Positions 34,265 to 44,000 of a stretch of DNA of 64,000 bases are shown here, piece after piece. Position 1 is the stretch's first letter. Each line of letters opens with the position of its first letter. The stretch is from Butyricimonas faecihominis. GTDB taxonomy: Bacteria > Bacteroidota > Bacteroidia > Bacteroidales > Marinifilaceae. Position numbers and translations under genes: made by a program. The stretch is from positions 62,001-126,000 of the forward strand of contig NZ_AP028155.1 of assembly GCF_033096445.1 (NCBI RefSeq). Reading direction: 5' to 3'. Below the pieces are notes generated by a model. It searched no databases and had not been told where the DNA came from. It saw only the letters and a list, made by a program, of their open reading frames with translations.

Positions 34265-34561
34265 ATGAAATTAAGTAATTCAATTCGTCAAGCACTATTG
34301 ACATTATTAAACCAAAACATAATAGTGGCCTCGTGGGGGCTATCAAACATTTGTATCAAAGAGTCCTATATTTGTTTTTCTGTTGAAGGTTTTAAGTATA
34401 AAGGAAGTGTTGTTATATCTGAATTCAATGATGGATATAAGGTAATAATGAACAAGCATACTTTATTCTGTAAACTTGATTCTCTTGTTATCAATCTTGA
34501 TGAGTTTATAGAGAAGACAACAAATTACGAAAATCGAATAGATGCTTTGTTGGATATTTAG
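34265..34561 (+). CDS. Hypothetical small protein next to R-M operon
   Basis: 98 residues, divergent from the HTH controller. No motif, membrane segment or signal peptide is recognised; it mixes a helical N-terminus (SIRQALLTLLNQN) with strands (ICFSVEGFKYKGSVVISEF). It may belong to the R-M module or be a small anti-restriction or regulatory protein; neither is shown. Confidence 0.6.
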   Translation: MKLSNSIRQALLTLLNQNIIVASWGLSNICIKESYICFSVEGFKYKGSVVISEFNDGYKVIMNKHTLFCKLDSLVINLDEFIEKTTNYENRIDALLDI

Positions 34562-34745
34562 CTAAATCAAATTCAGGTTAGTGAAATAATACCCACAGAA
34601 ACTGATGGCATTTGTCCAAGCGAGTTAAAAATCAATAAAATTTGAATCTTTATTTTTTAGAATGTACCATTAAAGGTTGATTATGACCATATTTCTGATT
34701 TATTATTTGCAAAATTTTGGATACTACCGTTCCGGATTAGAATTA

Positions 34746-35354
34746 CTATTCTTGATGTTGCTTTATGACTTTTTCAAGTTCTTTCATGATTTTCTTTTGC
34801 CTTTTCTCCTTGTATTTTTGTTGTTTCTCAGCGTTGGCAAGATATATCCTGTATTTAAAATCGTATTTTTTTAGTTCACCATTGACTTCAATCGGGATGA
34901 TTAAACGGATGTAATAATCTTCACCTGTTATTTTTATGATTTTAGGGTTAATGAGGCTTGTTACTTTATTATGAGCAAAATATGTTTCACTAAATATTGA
35001 TTCGGGAGCAATTTTTTCTTTGTAAGGTGGATAATATTTAAGAGAAAGATCTTTTTTATTGACAAATAGAATACTTCCACTTATTTTACAAGCTACGAAC
35101 GAACAATCTCGCCAGTAAACAATCATATCATTTTTTGTCTTGTTTTCAATGGAAATTGTCCAAATGGAATAATGATCTGGAATGATTTCGAATTTGATAT
35201 CCTTATCTTCATAGTCTAAATCGTCAGCCTCTTCACGTTCAATATAACAATCCCGTACGATATATTTATATACAGCTTTATTCTTTGCTAGTTGAGCTTC
35301 AGACTTCAAGGATGTAACCGAGAATAAGATTAGAAATATAAAAAATGATTTCAT
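34746..35354 (-). CDS. Secreted protein, cassette copy 1
   Basis: 202 residues with a clear signal peptide (MKSFFIFLILFSVTSLKSEA, then Q). Mature part has strands with IENKTKNDMIVYWRDCSFV and IIKITGEDYYIRLIIPIEVN, and a helical Lys/Gln-rich C-terminus. No known family. Two relatives follow in the next cassettes; ends are conserved, the middle varies. Its last ~60 bp are nearly identical to copy 3. TACCTTTG promoter box at 35381-35388. Function unknown; periplasmic or surface moron is an inference. Confidence 0.75.
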   Translation of the reverse strand: MKSFFIFLILFSVTSLKSEAQLAKNKAVYKYIVRDCYIEREEADDLDYEDKDIKFEIIPDHYSIWTISIENKTKNDMIVYWRDCSFVACKISGSILFVNKKDLSLKYYPPYKEKIAPESIFSETYFAHNKVTSLINPKIIKITGEDYYIRLIIPIEVNGELKKYDFKYRIYLANAEKQQKYKEKRQKKIMKELEKVIKQHQE

Positions 35355-35380
35355 GTTATGCCCCTTTTGTTTTATTTATA

Positions 35381-35388
35381 CAAAGGTA
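35381..35388 (-). promoter_or_regulatory. -7 box TACCTTTG, copy 1
   Basis: Minus-strand TACCTTTG, 27 bp before the start codon; the same box precedes copies 2 and 3. Confidence 0.6.
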
Positions 35389-35571
35389 GTGAATATTTTA
35401 ATTTGATATGTGTAATTATGAAATAATAAATTGATAATAATGCAAAATAGTAATATTGTCGATTTGTTGTAGTAATGCAGTTAAAAGATTTGCATTTCTT
35501 TTTGAAAATATGAGAAAAAATGGTGTATCTCATATTTTAATAGAAAAGAATAACGATAACAATGGTATAAT

Positions 35572-35853
35572 ATGGGAATTATAGACAAAGAAAGTGCCAT
35601 GAACTTGGCGTTAGGAGTAACCACCACAAATTCTTCTGAGGAGGAACGTGTTTCGCTTATGCCGTTAGGAGATATTGAAGATAGTAAAAAAGAGTTGGAA
35701 CGTCTTCGGGGTATCTACCAAAAGTTTGCGGATGATTTGAAGGCGATTCATGATAAGGCGAACCGGGAGATTATGGAATTGCAAGCTGCTCAACTTCGAG
35801 CGTCAGCGGAGGGTGAAATTACACGTATTCAGGAATGGACTTACTGTGTTTGA
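35572..35853 (+). pseudogene. Truncated tape-measure 5' copy 1
   Basis: 93 codons. The first ~85 residues match the start of the full tape measure protein (MGIIDKESAMNLALGV; LERLRGIYQKFADDLKAI), then homology ends as the next cassette begins, and the frame stops 13 bp inside the following reverse gene. Start codon and upstream leader are intact, so it might be expressed as a short coiled-coil protein, but duplication debris is the simpler reading. Confidence 0.75.
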
Positions 35854-36449
35854 CGTTTTTTTATGATTTTTGTAATTGTTTTCATGATTTTCTTTTGCCT
35901 TTTCTCCTTGTATTTTTGCTGTTTCTCTGCATTGGCAAGATATATCCTGTATTTAAAATCATATTTTTTTAGTTCACCATTCACTTCAATCGGGATTATT
36001 AAACGAATGTAATAATCTTCACCCGTTTTTTTTATGATTTTAGGGTCAATGATGTATTCTCGTTTATTATGAGTAAAATACGTTTCACCCAATATTGATT
36101 CGGGAGCAATTTTTTCTTCGTAAGGTGGATAATATTCAAGAGAAAAATCTTTCGAGCTAACGAATAAGATACTTCCACTTATTTTATTGACCACGAATGA
36201 ACAATCCCGCCAGTAAACAATCATATCATTTTTTGTCTTATTTTCAATGGAAATTGTCCACTTGGAGTAAGTGCTAGAAATAATTTTGAACTTGATGTCC
36301 TGATCTTCGTGATTAAACGTCTCTGCATTTATCCGTTCAATGTAACAATCTGTTTCCCTATAAGTTGCTTTTTTATTATTTACTAGTTGTGCTTCAGTTG
36401 TTAAGGATGTAACCGAGAATAAAATTAGAAATATAAAAAATGATTTCAT
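35841..36449 (-). CDS. Secreted protein, cassette copy 2
   Basis: 202 residues, close to copy 1 in signal peptide (MKSFFIFLILFSVTSLTTEA), in IENKTKNDMIVYWRDCSFV and in TGEDYYIRLIIPIEVNGELK. The stretch after the signal peptide and the last 12 residues differ. TACCTTTG box at 36476-36483. Overlaps the end of tape-measure copy 1 on the other strand by 13 bp. Function unknown. Confidence 0.75.
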   Translation of the reverse strand: MKSFFIFLILFSVTSLTTEAQLVNNKKATYRETDCYIERINAETFNHEDQDIKFKIISSTYSKWTISIENKTKNDMIVYWRDCSFVVNKISGSILFVSSKDFSLEYYPPYEEKIAPESILGETYFTHNKREYIIDPKIIKKTGEDYYIRLIIPIEVNGELKKYDFKYRIYLANAEKQQKYKEKRQKKIMKTITKIIKKRQTQ

Positions 36450-36475
36450 GTTATGTTCCTTTTGTTTTATTTATG

Positions 36476-36483
36476 CAAAGGTA
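36476..36483 (-). promoter_or_regulatory. -7 box TACCTTTG, copy 2
   Basis: Minus-strand TACCTTTG, 27 bp before the start of copy 2. Confidence 0.6.
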
Positions 36484-36667
36484 GTGAATATTCCAATTTG
36501 AAATCTGTAATTTATGAATTAATAAATTGATTGTATTGCAAAATAGTGGTATTGTTGATTTGTTGTGATCGTGTGACTAAAATATTTGCATTTCTCTTAG
36601 GAAAAATGAGAAAAAATGGAGGATCTCATATTTTAATAGAAAAGAGTAACGATAATAATGGAACAAT

Positions 36668-36958
36668 ATGGGAATTATAGACAAAGAAAGTGCCATGAAC
36701 TTGGTCATGGGAGTATCTACAACAAATTCTTCTGACGAGGAAAGTGTTTCGCTTATGCCGTTAGGGGATATTGAAGATAGTAAAAAAGAGTTGGAACGTC
36801 TTCGGGGTATTTACCAGAAGTTCGCAGATGATTTGAAGGCGATTCACGATAAGGCAAACCGGGAGATTATGGAATTGCAAGCCGCTCAACTTCGAGCGTC
36901 AGCGGGGACGAAATATACGTTTTGGATTAGAATTACTATTCTTGATGTTGCTTTATGA
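36668..36958 (+). pseudogene. Truncated tape-measure 5' copy 2
   Basis: 96 codons; homologous to the full tape measure protein for about 80 residues, then an unrelated tail (GTKYTFWIRITILDVAL) encoded by the junction. Overlaps the next reverse gene by 23 bp. Nearly identical to copy 1 in its first 270 bp. Confidence 0.75.
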
Positions 36959-37535
36959 CTTTTTCAAGTTCTTTCATGATTTTCTTTTGCCTTTTCTCCT
37001 TGTATTTTTGCTGTTTCTTTGCGTTGATGAGGGATACTCTATATTTAAAGTCGTATTTTTTCACTTCACCATTCACTTCAATCGGAATTATTAAGCGGAT
37101 ATAATAATCCTCTCCTGTTTTTTTGATGATGCGATTATCAAGAATAAAGCGTCCTCTTAATGTCGTGTTAGTACATTCTTTCTCAATATAGGAATGTGGT
37201 GCGATGATTTCTTCTGAAGACAGGAAAGATATGCAATCTAAATTAAGATAATACATAAAGCTTGCACTTTGCTCGTTAACGACAAATAAAGCTTTATCCC
37301 ATAAAATTGTCATTTCTTGATGAGTCTTATTTTCTATTTTAATTTCACACCATGTTAACTCTGGTCGTATATTAAATTTTATGTTATTGTCTTCATAATT
37401 AAAATTTTCTGCATTTTCACGTTTAATGCAGCACCCATAAGTCATGTATATTGCTTTTTGATCCTTTACAGGTTGTGCCTCTGATCTTGTAAATGTGAAT
37501 ATAAAGAAGACTAAAAATAAAAGAATTGATTTCAT
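36936..37535 (-). CDS. Secreted protein, cassette copy 3 (diverged)
   Basis: 199 residues, signal peptide MKSILLFLVFFIFTFTRSEA. The centre differs strongly from copies 1 and 2 (the WRDC region is replaced by ILWDKALFVVNEQSASFMYY), but IIKKTGEDYYIRLIIPIEVN and the C-terminal ending KELEKVIKQHQE match copy 1. This conserved-variable-conserved pattern suggests recombination or diversifying selection. TACCTTTG box at 37558-37565. Confidence 0.75.
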   Translation of the reverse strand: MKSILLFLVFFIFTFTRSEAQPVKDQKAIYMTYGCCIKRENAENFNYEDNNIKFNIRPELTWCEIKIENKTHQEMTILWDKALFVVNEQSASFMYYLNLDCISFLSSEEIIAPHSYIEKECTNTTLRGRFILDNRIIKKTGEDYYIRLIIPIEVNGEVKKYDFKYRVSLINAKKQQKYKEKRQKKIMKELEKVIKQHQE

Positions 37536-37557
37536 GTTACTTCTCTTTTTATTATAA

Positions 37558-37565
37558 CAAAGGTA
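37558..37565 (-). promoter_or_regulatory. -7 box TACCTTTG, copy 3
   Basis: Minus-strand TACCTTTG, 23 bp before the start of copy 3. Confidence 0.55.
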
Positions 37566-37748
37566 GTTAATATTTCAATTTGATGTCTATAATTATGGAA
37601 TAATAAATTGATTATATTGCAAAATAGTGATATTGTTGATTTGTTGTAATCCTGTAACTAAAATATTTGCATTTCTCTTTGGAAAAATGAGAAAAAATGG
37701 AGGATCTCATATTTTAATAGAAAAGAATAATGCTAAATATAGAATCTT

Positions 37749-39563
37749 ATGGGAATTATAGACAAAGAAAGTGCCATGAACTTGGCATTGGGTGTATCTA
37801 CAACAAATCCTTCTGATGAAGAAAGCGTTTTGCTTATGTCATTAGGAGGTATAGAAGACAATAAAAAAGAGTTGGAGCGTCTTCGGGTTATCTATCAAAA
37901 GTTTGCTGATGATCTAAAGGCGATTCAAGATAAGGCAAACCGGGAGATTATGGAATTGCAAGTTACTCAACTTCGGACATCAGTGGAGGGTGAGATTGTA
38001 CGTATTCGAGAATCAATGACGATCGTCCGGAATGAAGAGACGGCCAGTATTGAGGCTTTGCGGGATAAGATGTTGAAATTACCTCAGGGATGGGAGGTAA
38101 TTTGGGCGGTTGTAGGTCAGTTAACGACAAAAAATACTGAGGATTTGATTACGACTTTGAAAAAAGAAGTAGAGCAGTTGGCTTTAGCAGGGAAACTGAC
38201 TGCAGATACAAAAAAGGAGTTATTGGAAAAATTGAATAAAGTTGTTTTACCAGTAGAAGATGAGGGACCTTTTAAAAGATTGAAAGATTCAATGTCGGAT
38301 TTGTTTAGAAGTATGGGGAGTGGGGTTGAAATGACTAAAGGTAAATGGGAGAAACTGGGAAAATCCCTTGGCGAATGCTCCGCCATTGCTACTCAAGCTT
38401 TATCTGGTATTAGTCAAATAGGAGGGGCTTTTGGGATGAGTAAGGAGGCGCAGGCAACTTTCGATCAGGTTAGCGGGATGGTTTCCGGGATGGGGAATAT
38501 GGCGAAAGGGTTGGTGTCAGGTGATGTTTCGTGTATAATTAGCGGGGGAGTGGGGATGATCACGAGTGCCACGAAATTGTTCGATTTCAAAACGAAGAAA
38601 GCGGATAAAGAGATCAAAAAGCACGCGGAGAACCTGAAGAAATTAAAGACGGAATATGATGGGTTGGCCCGGGCTGCAAGTCAAGCATTGGGTACGGAAG
38701 AGTACGAAACGAAGGTGGATCAGATTGCTAATTTGGAAAAGCAGAAAATTGAAGTCGAGGGGCAGTTAAGGGCGGAGGATAGTAAGAAGAGGAAGAAAAA
38801 AGATAAGGGGAAAATAGAGGAGTATAAAAAGGCGATCACTAGCTTGGAGAATCAGATCGCGGATTCGAAACAAAATATTATCGATGAATTGATGACGACT
38901 GATTTGAAGTCATTTGCTTCCCAGTTGGGTTCAACTCTGGTGGATGCCTTCTCGCAGGGAACCGAAGGTATTGACGCTATCATGCAGGGCAAGGTTGATA
39001 CCTTGATTAAGAATATGCTTGCAAAACAATTGTCGATGAAGTTAATTCAAAAATCGTTACAACCTGTGTTCGATGCGGCGGAGAGGTTTACAGCCGAGGA
39101 ATCGGAGGAAGGAGTTAATTTCAGTACCGGGGAGATCCGGCAAATCAAGGGACTTTTAGAGTCGAGTATGTCCTCGATCAGTGCCCAGAGCAAAGAGTGG
39201 GTGCAGATGATGACCGATATGGGGCTGGTGGTGAACAAGGATATGTCGAGTCGGGTGCAGGAGGTGACCGGGCAATTGCAGGCGGCTATGACGGAAGGTA
39301 CGGCGAGTCAGCTCGTGGGACTTTGGAACATGACGGCCTCGGACGTGCGGGCCATCCGGGATTGGTTGTTGACGGGGACTGTGACCGTACCGGAATCTCC
39401 TTTTAACATGACGCAAATGATCGAGTTACAGAACGAGATCGCGGTGAATACCCGAGTAACCGCCCAAAGCACGACAGCCACGATGCACGAACTTGGACGG
39501 GTGAACCAGCACTTGGAATCAATCGACCGGAACACGAGGGGGTATGCGGGGAGGGGGAGATGA
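37749..39563 (+). CDS. Tail tape measure protein
   Basis: 604 residues. Long coiled-coil-like N-terminal half, a small-residue hydrophobic patch (ALSGISQIGGAFGMSKEAQ, then GMVSGMGNMAKGLVSGDV), charged heptad-like helices (KAITSLENQIADSKQN) and a Met/Gln-rich C-terminus. Size and place behind the tail chaperones fit a tape measure protein, which sets tail length; 604 residues at ~0.15 nm each would suggest a tail of roughly 90 nm (rule of thumb, not measured). Composition changes from AT-rich to GC-rich near 38430, so the 5' third may be exchanged DNA. Confidence 0.75.
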   Translation: MGIIDKESAMNLALGVSTTNPSDEESVLLMSLGGIEDNKKELERLRVIYQKFADDLKAIQDKANREIMELQVTQLRTSVEGEIVRIRESMTIVRNEETASIEALRDKMLKLPQGWEVIWAVVGQLTTKNTEDLITTLKKEVEQLALAGKLTADTKKELLEKLNKVVLPVEDEGPFKRLKDSMSDLFRSMGSGVEMTKGKWEKLGKSLGECSAIATQALSGISQIGGAFGMSKEAQATFDQVSGMVSGMGNMAKGLVSGDVSCIISGGVGMITSATKLFDFKTKKADKEIKKHAENLKKLKTEYDGLARAASQALGTEEYETKVDQIANLEKQKIEVEGQLRAEDSKKRKKKDKGKIEEYKKAITSLENQIADSKQNIIDELMTTDLKSFASQLGSTLVDAFSQGTEGIDAIMQGKVDTLIKNMLAKQLSMKLIQKSLQPVFDAAERFTAEESEEGVNFSTGEIRQIKGLLESSMSSISAQSKEWVQMMTDMGLVVNKDMSSRVQEVTGQLQAAMTEGTASQLVGLWNMTASDVRAIRDWLLTGTVTVPESPFNMTQMIELQNEIAVNTRVTAQSTTATMHELGRVNQHLESIDRNTRGYAGRGR

Positions 39564-39737
39564 AAGATAAAAACTAAAAGATAAAGACTAAAAGATGAAA
39601 GATAAAGGAAATTTAGAATGAAAAAGATTCCGTGATTGCCGATTCGATGATTGGGTGATTAAAATCACTTAATCGAAAATCATTAAATCACTTAATCGAT
39701 AGGATCTAAAATTTAAAATCTAAAATTTAAAATTAAT
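39564..39737. repeat. Mixed phrase repeats before tail genes
   Basis: Consecutive runs of 'agataaaaactaaaag', 'aatcacttaatcg' and 'atctaaaatttaaaat' text, three phrase families side by side. No gene. Confidence 0.6.
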
Positions 39738-40250
39738 ATGGTGTTTTTAAAGGAAGAATTGTTGGCGGGAGCCGGGTTGGTACAGGGATGTGCTGACGGG
39801 ATGGCGCAACTGGCGGCGGCGGGGGATAAGGAGGAGATGTTGCAGTGCTATTGGGATCGGATAGATTTTTGTCTGGCGAAGAATTTCCCGACAAAGGAGT
39901 ATTTGAAGGAGCATTTTGACGGGATGTTACACGAGAGAGGAATTTATATTGACGAACGGGTGGAGATTGCGGGGGGAAATGCCGTGTTGCTGGGGACGTG
40001 CGAGGCGGAGTGTGGCGTGGAGAAGTACGCGGTGAGCCGCCTGTACGTGAAGCATGATTCGCGGGTGGTGATTCGGGCGAGGGATCATGCTTTCGTGATG
40101 GTGGATGCGCTGGATGATGCGGCGGTAGAGGTGCATTGCGAGGGCGAGTCGAAAGTGGTGGTGAACCTGTACGCCCGGGCCACGGCGGTGGCGGACGGGG
40201 ACGGTTACGCGAAGGTGGTACATAAAAACAAGGAAACGTATGATTTATAA
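39738..40250 (+). CDS. Tail-locus protein, unknown
   Basis: 170 residues, in the tail region between the tape measure and the distal tail protein. N-terminal helical part (FLKEELLAGAGLVQGCADGM) and a C-terminal repetitive beta part with regular hydrophobic strands (VVIRARDHAFVMVDALDDAA, then VEVHCEGESKVVVNLYARAT), as in a short beta-helix. Strong G-bias on the coding strand. Overlaps the next gene by 11 bp. Probably a tail-tip accessory; no family recognised. Confidence 0.65.
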   Translation: MVFLKEELLAGAGLVQGCADGMAQLAAAGDKEEMLQCYWDRIDFCLAKNFPTKEYLKEHFDGMLHERGIYIDERVEIAGGNAVLLGTCEAECGVEKYAVSRLYVKHDSRVVIRARDHAFVMVDALDDAAVEVHCEGESKVVVNLYARATAVADGDGYAKVVHKNKETYDL

Positions 40251-41028
40251 GTTTGATACGATTGATGTGACCGCTTACGGCGTGTTGCCCATGCGGGGTG
40301 ATGGTGGCGTGGCGGTGAGCGGGTTGTTCGATTTCCCGAAGCGCAAGGGGGAGATCGAGCGGAACTGGGGCGACGGGGTGGAACCTTATCTTGACGGGAA
40401 GGACTTGGAATATGACGGGCGGACGATCGGGTTGAAGTTCGTGATGGCGGATGCGGCGAACATGGAGCGTTTCCGGGAGGCGGCAGTGGCTTGTCGGCGA
40501 TTGGGGACGGAGTTGGGGAATTTCGACGTGGTGATGGCGGATGAGGTTGGCGTGGAACGGGTGGACGACAAGTTGCTGAAACTCGATCTGAAGTTTCGGG
40601 AGCCGCACGTGGAGTTCGAGGAGTTGACCCTTGCGGGAAGCGGGGACGGGAATATCAGGGTGGACGACTTCAATCTGGCCCGGGATTTCGGAATAACGGT
40701 GACGGCGGTGAAAGGCGACCTGAAAGTCCCGAAACGGATAGAGGTAAGCACGACGGCCCCTTACCTGAACACGGCTTTCCGGGAAAATCCGGCGCTCTCG
40801 CTAGAGTGCGTGATGCGGGCAGGGAATTTGAAGGAAGTTGGGGCGAGGATGAGGCAGTTCCATGCCTTGTGGCGGCTGCCCGGGGTTCGGGTGTTGCGTT
40901 TGGCGAACGGACGGGAGCGAGGCGTGTTCGTGAAGGACGGTTTTAGCGTGAGTATCGTGAGTGACGGGGTGGTGAAATTTACTTTAAACGTGATAGAATA
41001 TGATCGAAATTTATCGGAAGATCAATAA
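40240..41028 (+). CDS. Distal-tail-protein-like (Dit-like)
   Basis: 262 residues, mostly beta strands, no signal. Its place after the tape measure and before the large tip protein is that of Dit, which forms the ring joining the tube to the tip. Features: GLFDFPKRKGEIERNWGDGV near the start and LANGRERGVFVKDGFSVSIV near the end. Overlaps the next gene by 29 bp, so coupled translation is likely. The call rests on position and fold outline. Confidence 0.55.
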   Translation: MIYKFDTIDVTAYGVLPMRGDGGVAVSGLFDFPKRKGEIERNWGDGVEPYLDGKDLEYDGRTIGLKFVMADAANMERFREAAVACRRLGTELGNFDVVMADEVGVERVDDKLLKLDLKFREPHVEFEELTLAGSGDGNIRVDDFNLARDFGITVTAVKGDLKVPKRIEVSTTAPYLNTAFRENPALSLECVMRAGNLKEVGARMRQFHALWRLPGVRVLRLANGRERGVFVKDGFSVSIVSDGVVKFTLNVIEYDRNLSEDQ

Positions 41029-44000
41029 GGAAGAGACGCTCGTGGCGAGTGTCCCGGATGACAACGCCACGTTGGAAAGAACGTTGATGGGGGCGGACGA
41101 GGTGACGTTGAGCGTGACCGTGAGCGAGCCGCTCGATCTTCGGGTGGGCGATTATGCCCGCTTGGAGGGTAGTAGTTACACGATCAACCGGGCGCCCGAC
41201 CTCGTGAAGGCCTCGGCGGTGGAGTTCCGGTATGACTTGGTGTTGGAAAGTCCCCTGTACAATTTGCTGGACAAGATTTATATCTCGGACGTGCAGGGAC
41301 TGAGCCGCTTCTCGTTGTCGGGGACGTTGAACGATTTCGTGGAGCTTTTGCTGATGAATATTAACCGGGACGATTTCGACCCGGGGTGGACGTGGGCCAC
41401 GGACAAGGGCGATCACCCGGTGACGGTGGTGACGGAGCGGAAGAATCTCAGTTTCGACAACACGACGTGCCGGGATGTGCTGAACCGCTTGGCGGACGAG
41501 TTCGGGGTGGAATACGTGGTTCGTGACCGGACGATCGCGTTCTACGAACGGGTGGAAAACGCCACGAGCCTCGTGTTCGAGCAGGGACGGGGGAAAGGGC
41601 TTTACACGTTGCAACGGCAGAACGTGGATACCGACAACACGGTGACCCGGGCATACGTTTACGGTAGCACGGAAAATCTACCGGTTGGCTACCGGAAAGG
41701 ACTGGTGGAGCGTCTCTGTCCCCGGGAACGGGATTCGGATAAATATATCCCTTATTTCGAGAACCGGGAGGAGTACCCGAAACTGGTGGAACGGGAGGTC
41801 TATTTCGACGACGTGAAACCCTCGTTCACGGGGAGCGTGGACACGATCGGGGAGGACGGGTTGACATTGACCTGTAATGCCATTGATTTCAGCTTGAAAG
41901 AGGTGGTCATCGGCAAGGAGGGACGGGTGAACTTCCTGTCGGGTGACCTGACGGGGAAGGCGTTCTCTTTCACGTGTGACGGTGGGTTGGTGCGGACGTT
42001 GAAGCTGATCCCGCAGGAGGACGAGATGGCCCCTGCGGGGGACGATGGGAAACGATCGATGATCCCCAACGCCACGTGGCGGGTGCAGGTGGGCGACAAG
42101 TTCACGTTCACGGGGATCACGTTGCCGGAGGCGTATGTCCGCACGGCGGAGGCGTTGCTGGCGGAGAAAGGACGCAAGTGGATACGGGCGCATTCGAGTT
42201 TGCGGGTGAAGTATAACCTAGATGTAGATTACCGCTACGTGCGGGAGAAGGGGATCGTGTTCAACCCGGGGGATGTCGTGGGGATTGTTGTTCCCGGGAT
42301 GGAGACGGTGCAGCGATTGCGGCTGACCTCGGTGAAAAAGCAGTTGCACACGGGTAAGCTGACGTGCGAGGTGTCGAATTACCTAGAGGTGAGCCTAGAG
42401 GATGCCTTGACGGCGAAGATCCAAGAGGTGAAGAGCAGTATAGAACTGGACCGGAGCGAGGTGTTGAATGCCGTTAACGCCACGCGGGAGTGGACGACCC
42501 GTAATTTCGGACGGTTGGCCGACGAGATGACCGACGGGGAGGCCATCGTGTGGGATGCGGACGGGTGGCAGATCAAGACGGTGGCCCAAGTGCCTGATGC
42601 CGCAAGATGGAACACGCATACGTTCGACGACTATATGGATCAAGCCGTGAAGACGGGGAGTGACGTGGTGTTCAAGAACCTGGAAGTCGGGACATTCATC
42701 CCCGGGATGATCGGCGGCAGCGGGGTGAGGATGGACGAGAACGGGTACGCCGAGATGACGGGATTGACGTTGCGGGAGTTCCTTGAAGTGCCGGAATTGC
42801 GGTTTAACCGGGTGGATGTGGTCAGCGGGGAGTTGTGGAACTCCATCGCCTACGGCACGGTGGAGAGCGTGGACACGGCAAACCGGGTGGTGACCCTGAA
42901 ATTAGAAGAAGGGGAATTGGCGGGGCTGCACGTGAATGATATTTGCCGGGGAATATTCCATAACCTCACAGGGAATGCTGACGGGAACCGGGTGGACTGT
43001 TGCGGGTTCCTGACGATGGCCGGGTTTTCGACGGTTTATTTCACGCCGACGGAGATCGTGGGGAACGGGAAGTTCCGCTACGAGTTGAAACCCGGCACGA
43101 GCGTGCATCCCTGCCCGGCGATGAAGTTTGCCGTGTACGGGAATTTCACGGACAAGACCCGGCGGGCTTCGGCCTATTCAACAAGGACGTACAAGCGTTA
43201 CCTGACGGGAGTGGCCACGTGGGAGGTCGATCCCGAACGGAACATTGCCATGCAGTTCGGGGATTTGTCGGGACTGCACGTCGGGGGTGTTTCGATGGAG
43301 GGCTACTCGGCTTACCTGAATAATATTTACATGAAGGGACACCTAGAGTTCACGGACGGGCAACGGGAGGAATTGAAAGGGGAGAACGGTTACACGGTGT
43401 TGTTGACGACTTACGACGCGGTAGTGGCGGTGGACAGTGAGGGGAAGATTGATTCGTCGCTTTATGACATCGTGAACGTGGTGGATGGGGAGGAGCTGGT
43501 GAAGGCGGGGAATGATACGGTGGTGGTTTCCCGGTTTAAGATTCAGACCCGGATTCAGGCGTATAAGGCCGGGGCATTGACTTACGCGGAGACGCCCGGA
43601 GAGGGTGAGTATGCGGTGGCGTTGACGGCGAAGGGGTGCGAGTATGTTTTCGCGGATGGCGTGTTGACGATCACGAAGATCATGGTGGACAAGGCCACCG
43701 TGGAGATCGAGGTGAATTGCGAGGGAAAAGAGGTCTTCTTGAAGTTGTTTACCCTGACGAGATTGTACGGGGGATCGGATGCAGTGTACATGGACCTGAC
43801 GAACGAGAATGCCTCGGTGACTTGTGACACGGAGGGTGTCGTGACGGGGAGTATTCCGGGATCAACGGCTAAAGTGTACGTGGGGACTGCGCTGGACGGG
43901 GCTTGGAGTTTCTCGGGCAGTTTTTCCGGTTGTACAGGATCGGTGAATGCTTCCACGGGGGCGATCACGGTGACCGGGTTGACGGAAGATAGCGGGTCGG

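Larger units (their letters stand above)
34733..35840. repeat. Tandem cassette unit 1
   Basis: First of three direct repeats, about 1.1 kb each. It holds a reverse-strand secreted-protein gene, its promoter, a conserved leader and the first ~270 bp of the tape measure gene. The starts of the tape measure copies are spaced 1096 and 1081 bp apart. Confidence 0.85.
35841..36930. repeat. Tandem cassette unit 2
   Basis: Second repeat unit with the same order as unit 1. Junctions with units 1 and 3 lie inside the tape measure copy, where its reading frame meets the next reverse-strand gene. Confidence 0.85.
36931..38010. repeat. Tandem cassette unit 3 (intact end)
   Basis: Third unit; its tape measure part continues into the full-length gene. 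The start text GGATTAGAATTACTATTC is the same as at the start of unit 1. Confidence 0.8.

Noticed and set aside
34677-34874. 65-codon plus-strand frame before the first cassette
   Set aside because: Overlaps the C-terminal coding part of the well-supported reverse secreted-protein gene and is just hydrophobic AT-rich text.
39733-42193. Several minus-strand and +1 open frames opposite the tail genes (up to 291 codons)
   Set aside because: The G-rich coding strand makes reverse frames open and Pro/His/Arg-rich; the plus-strand genes overlap in operon fashion and fit tail proteins.
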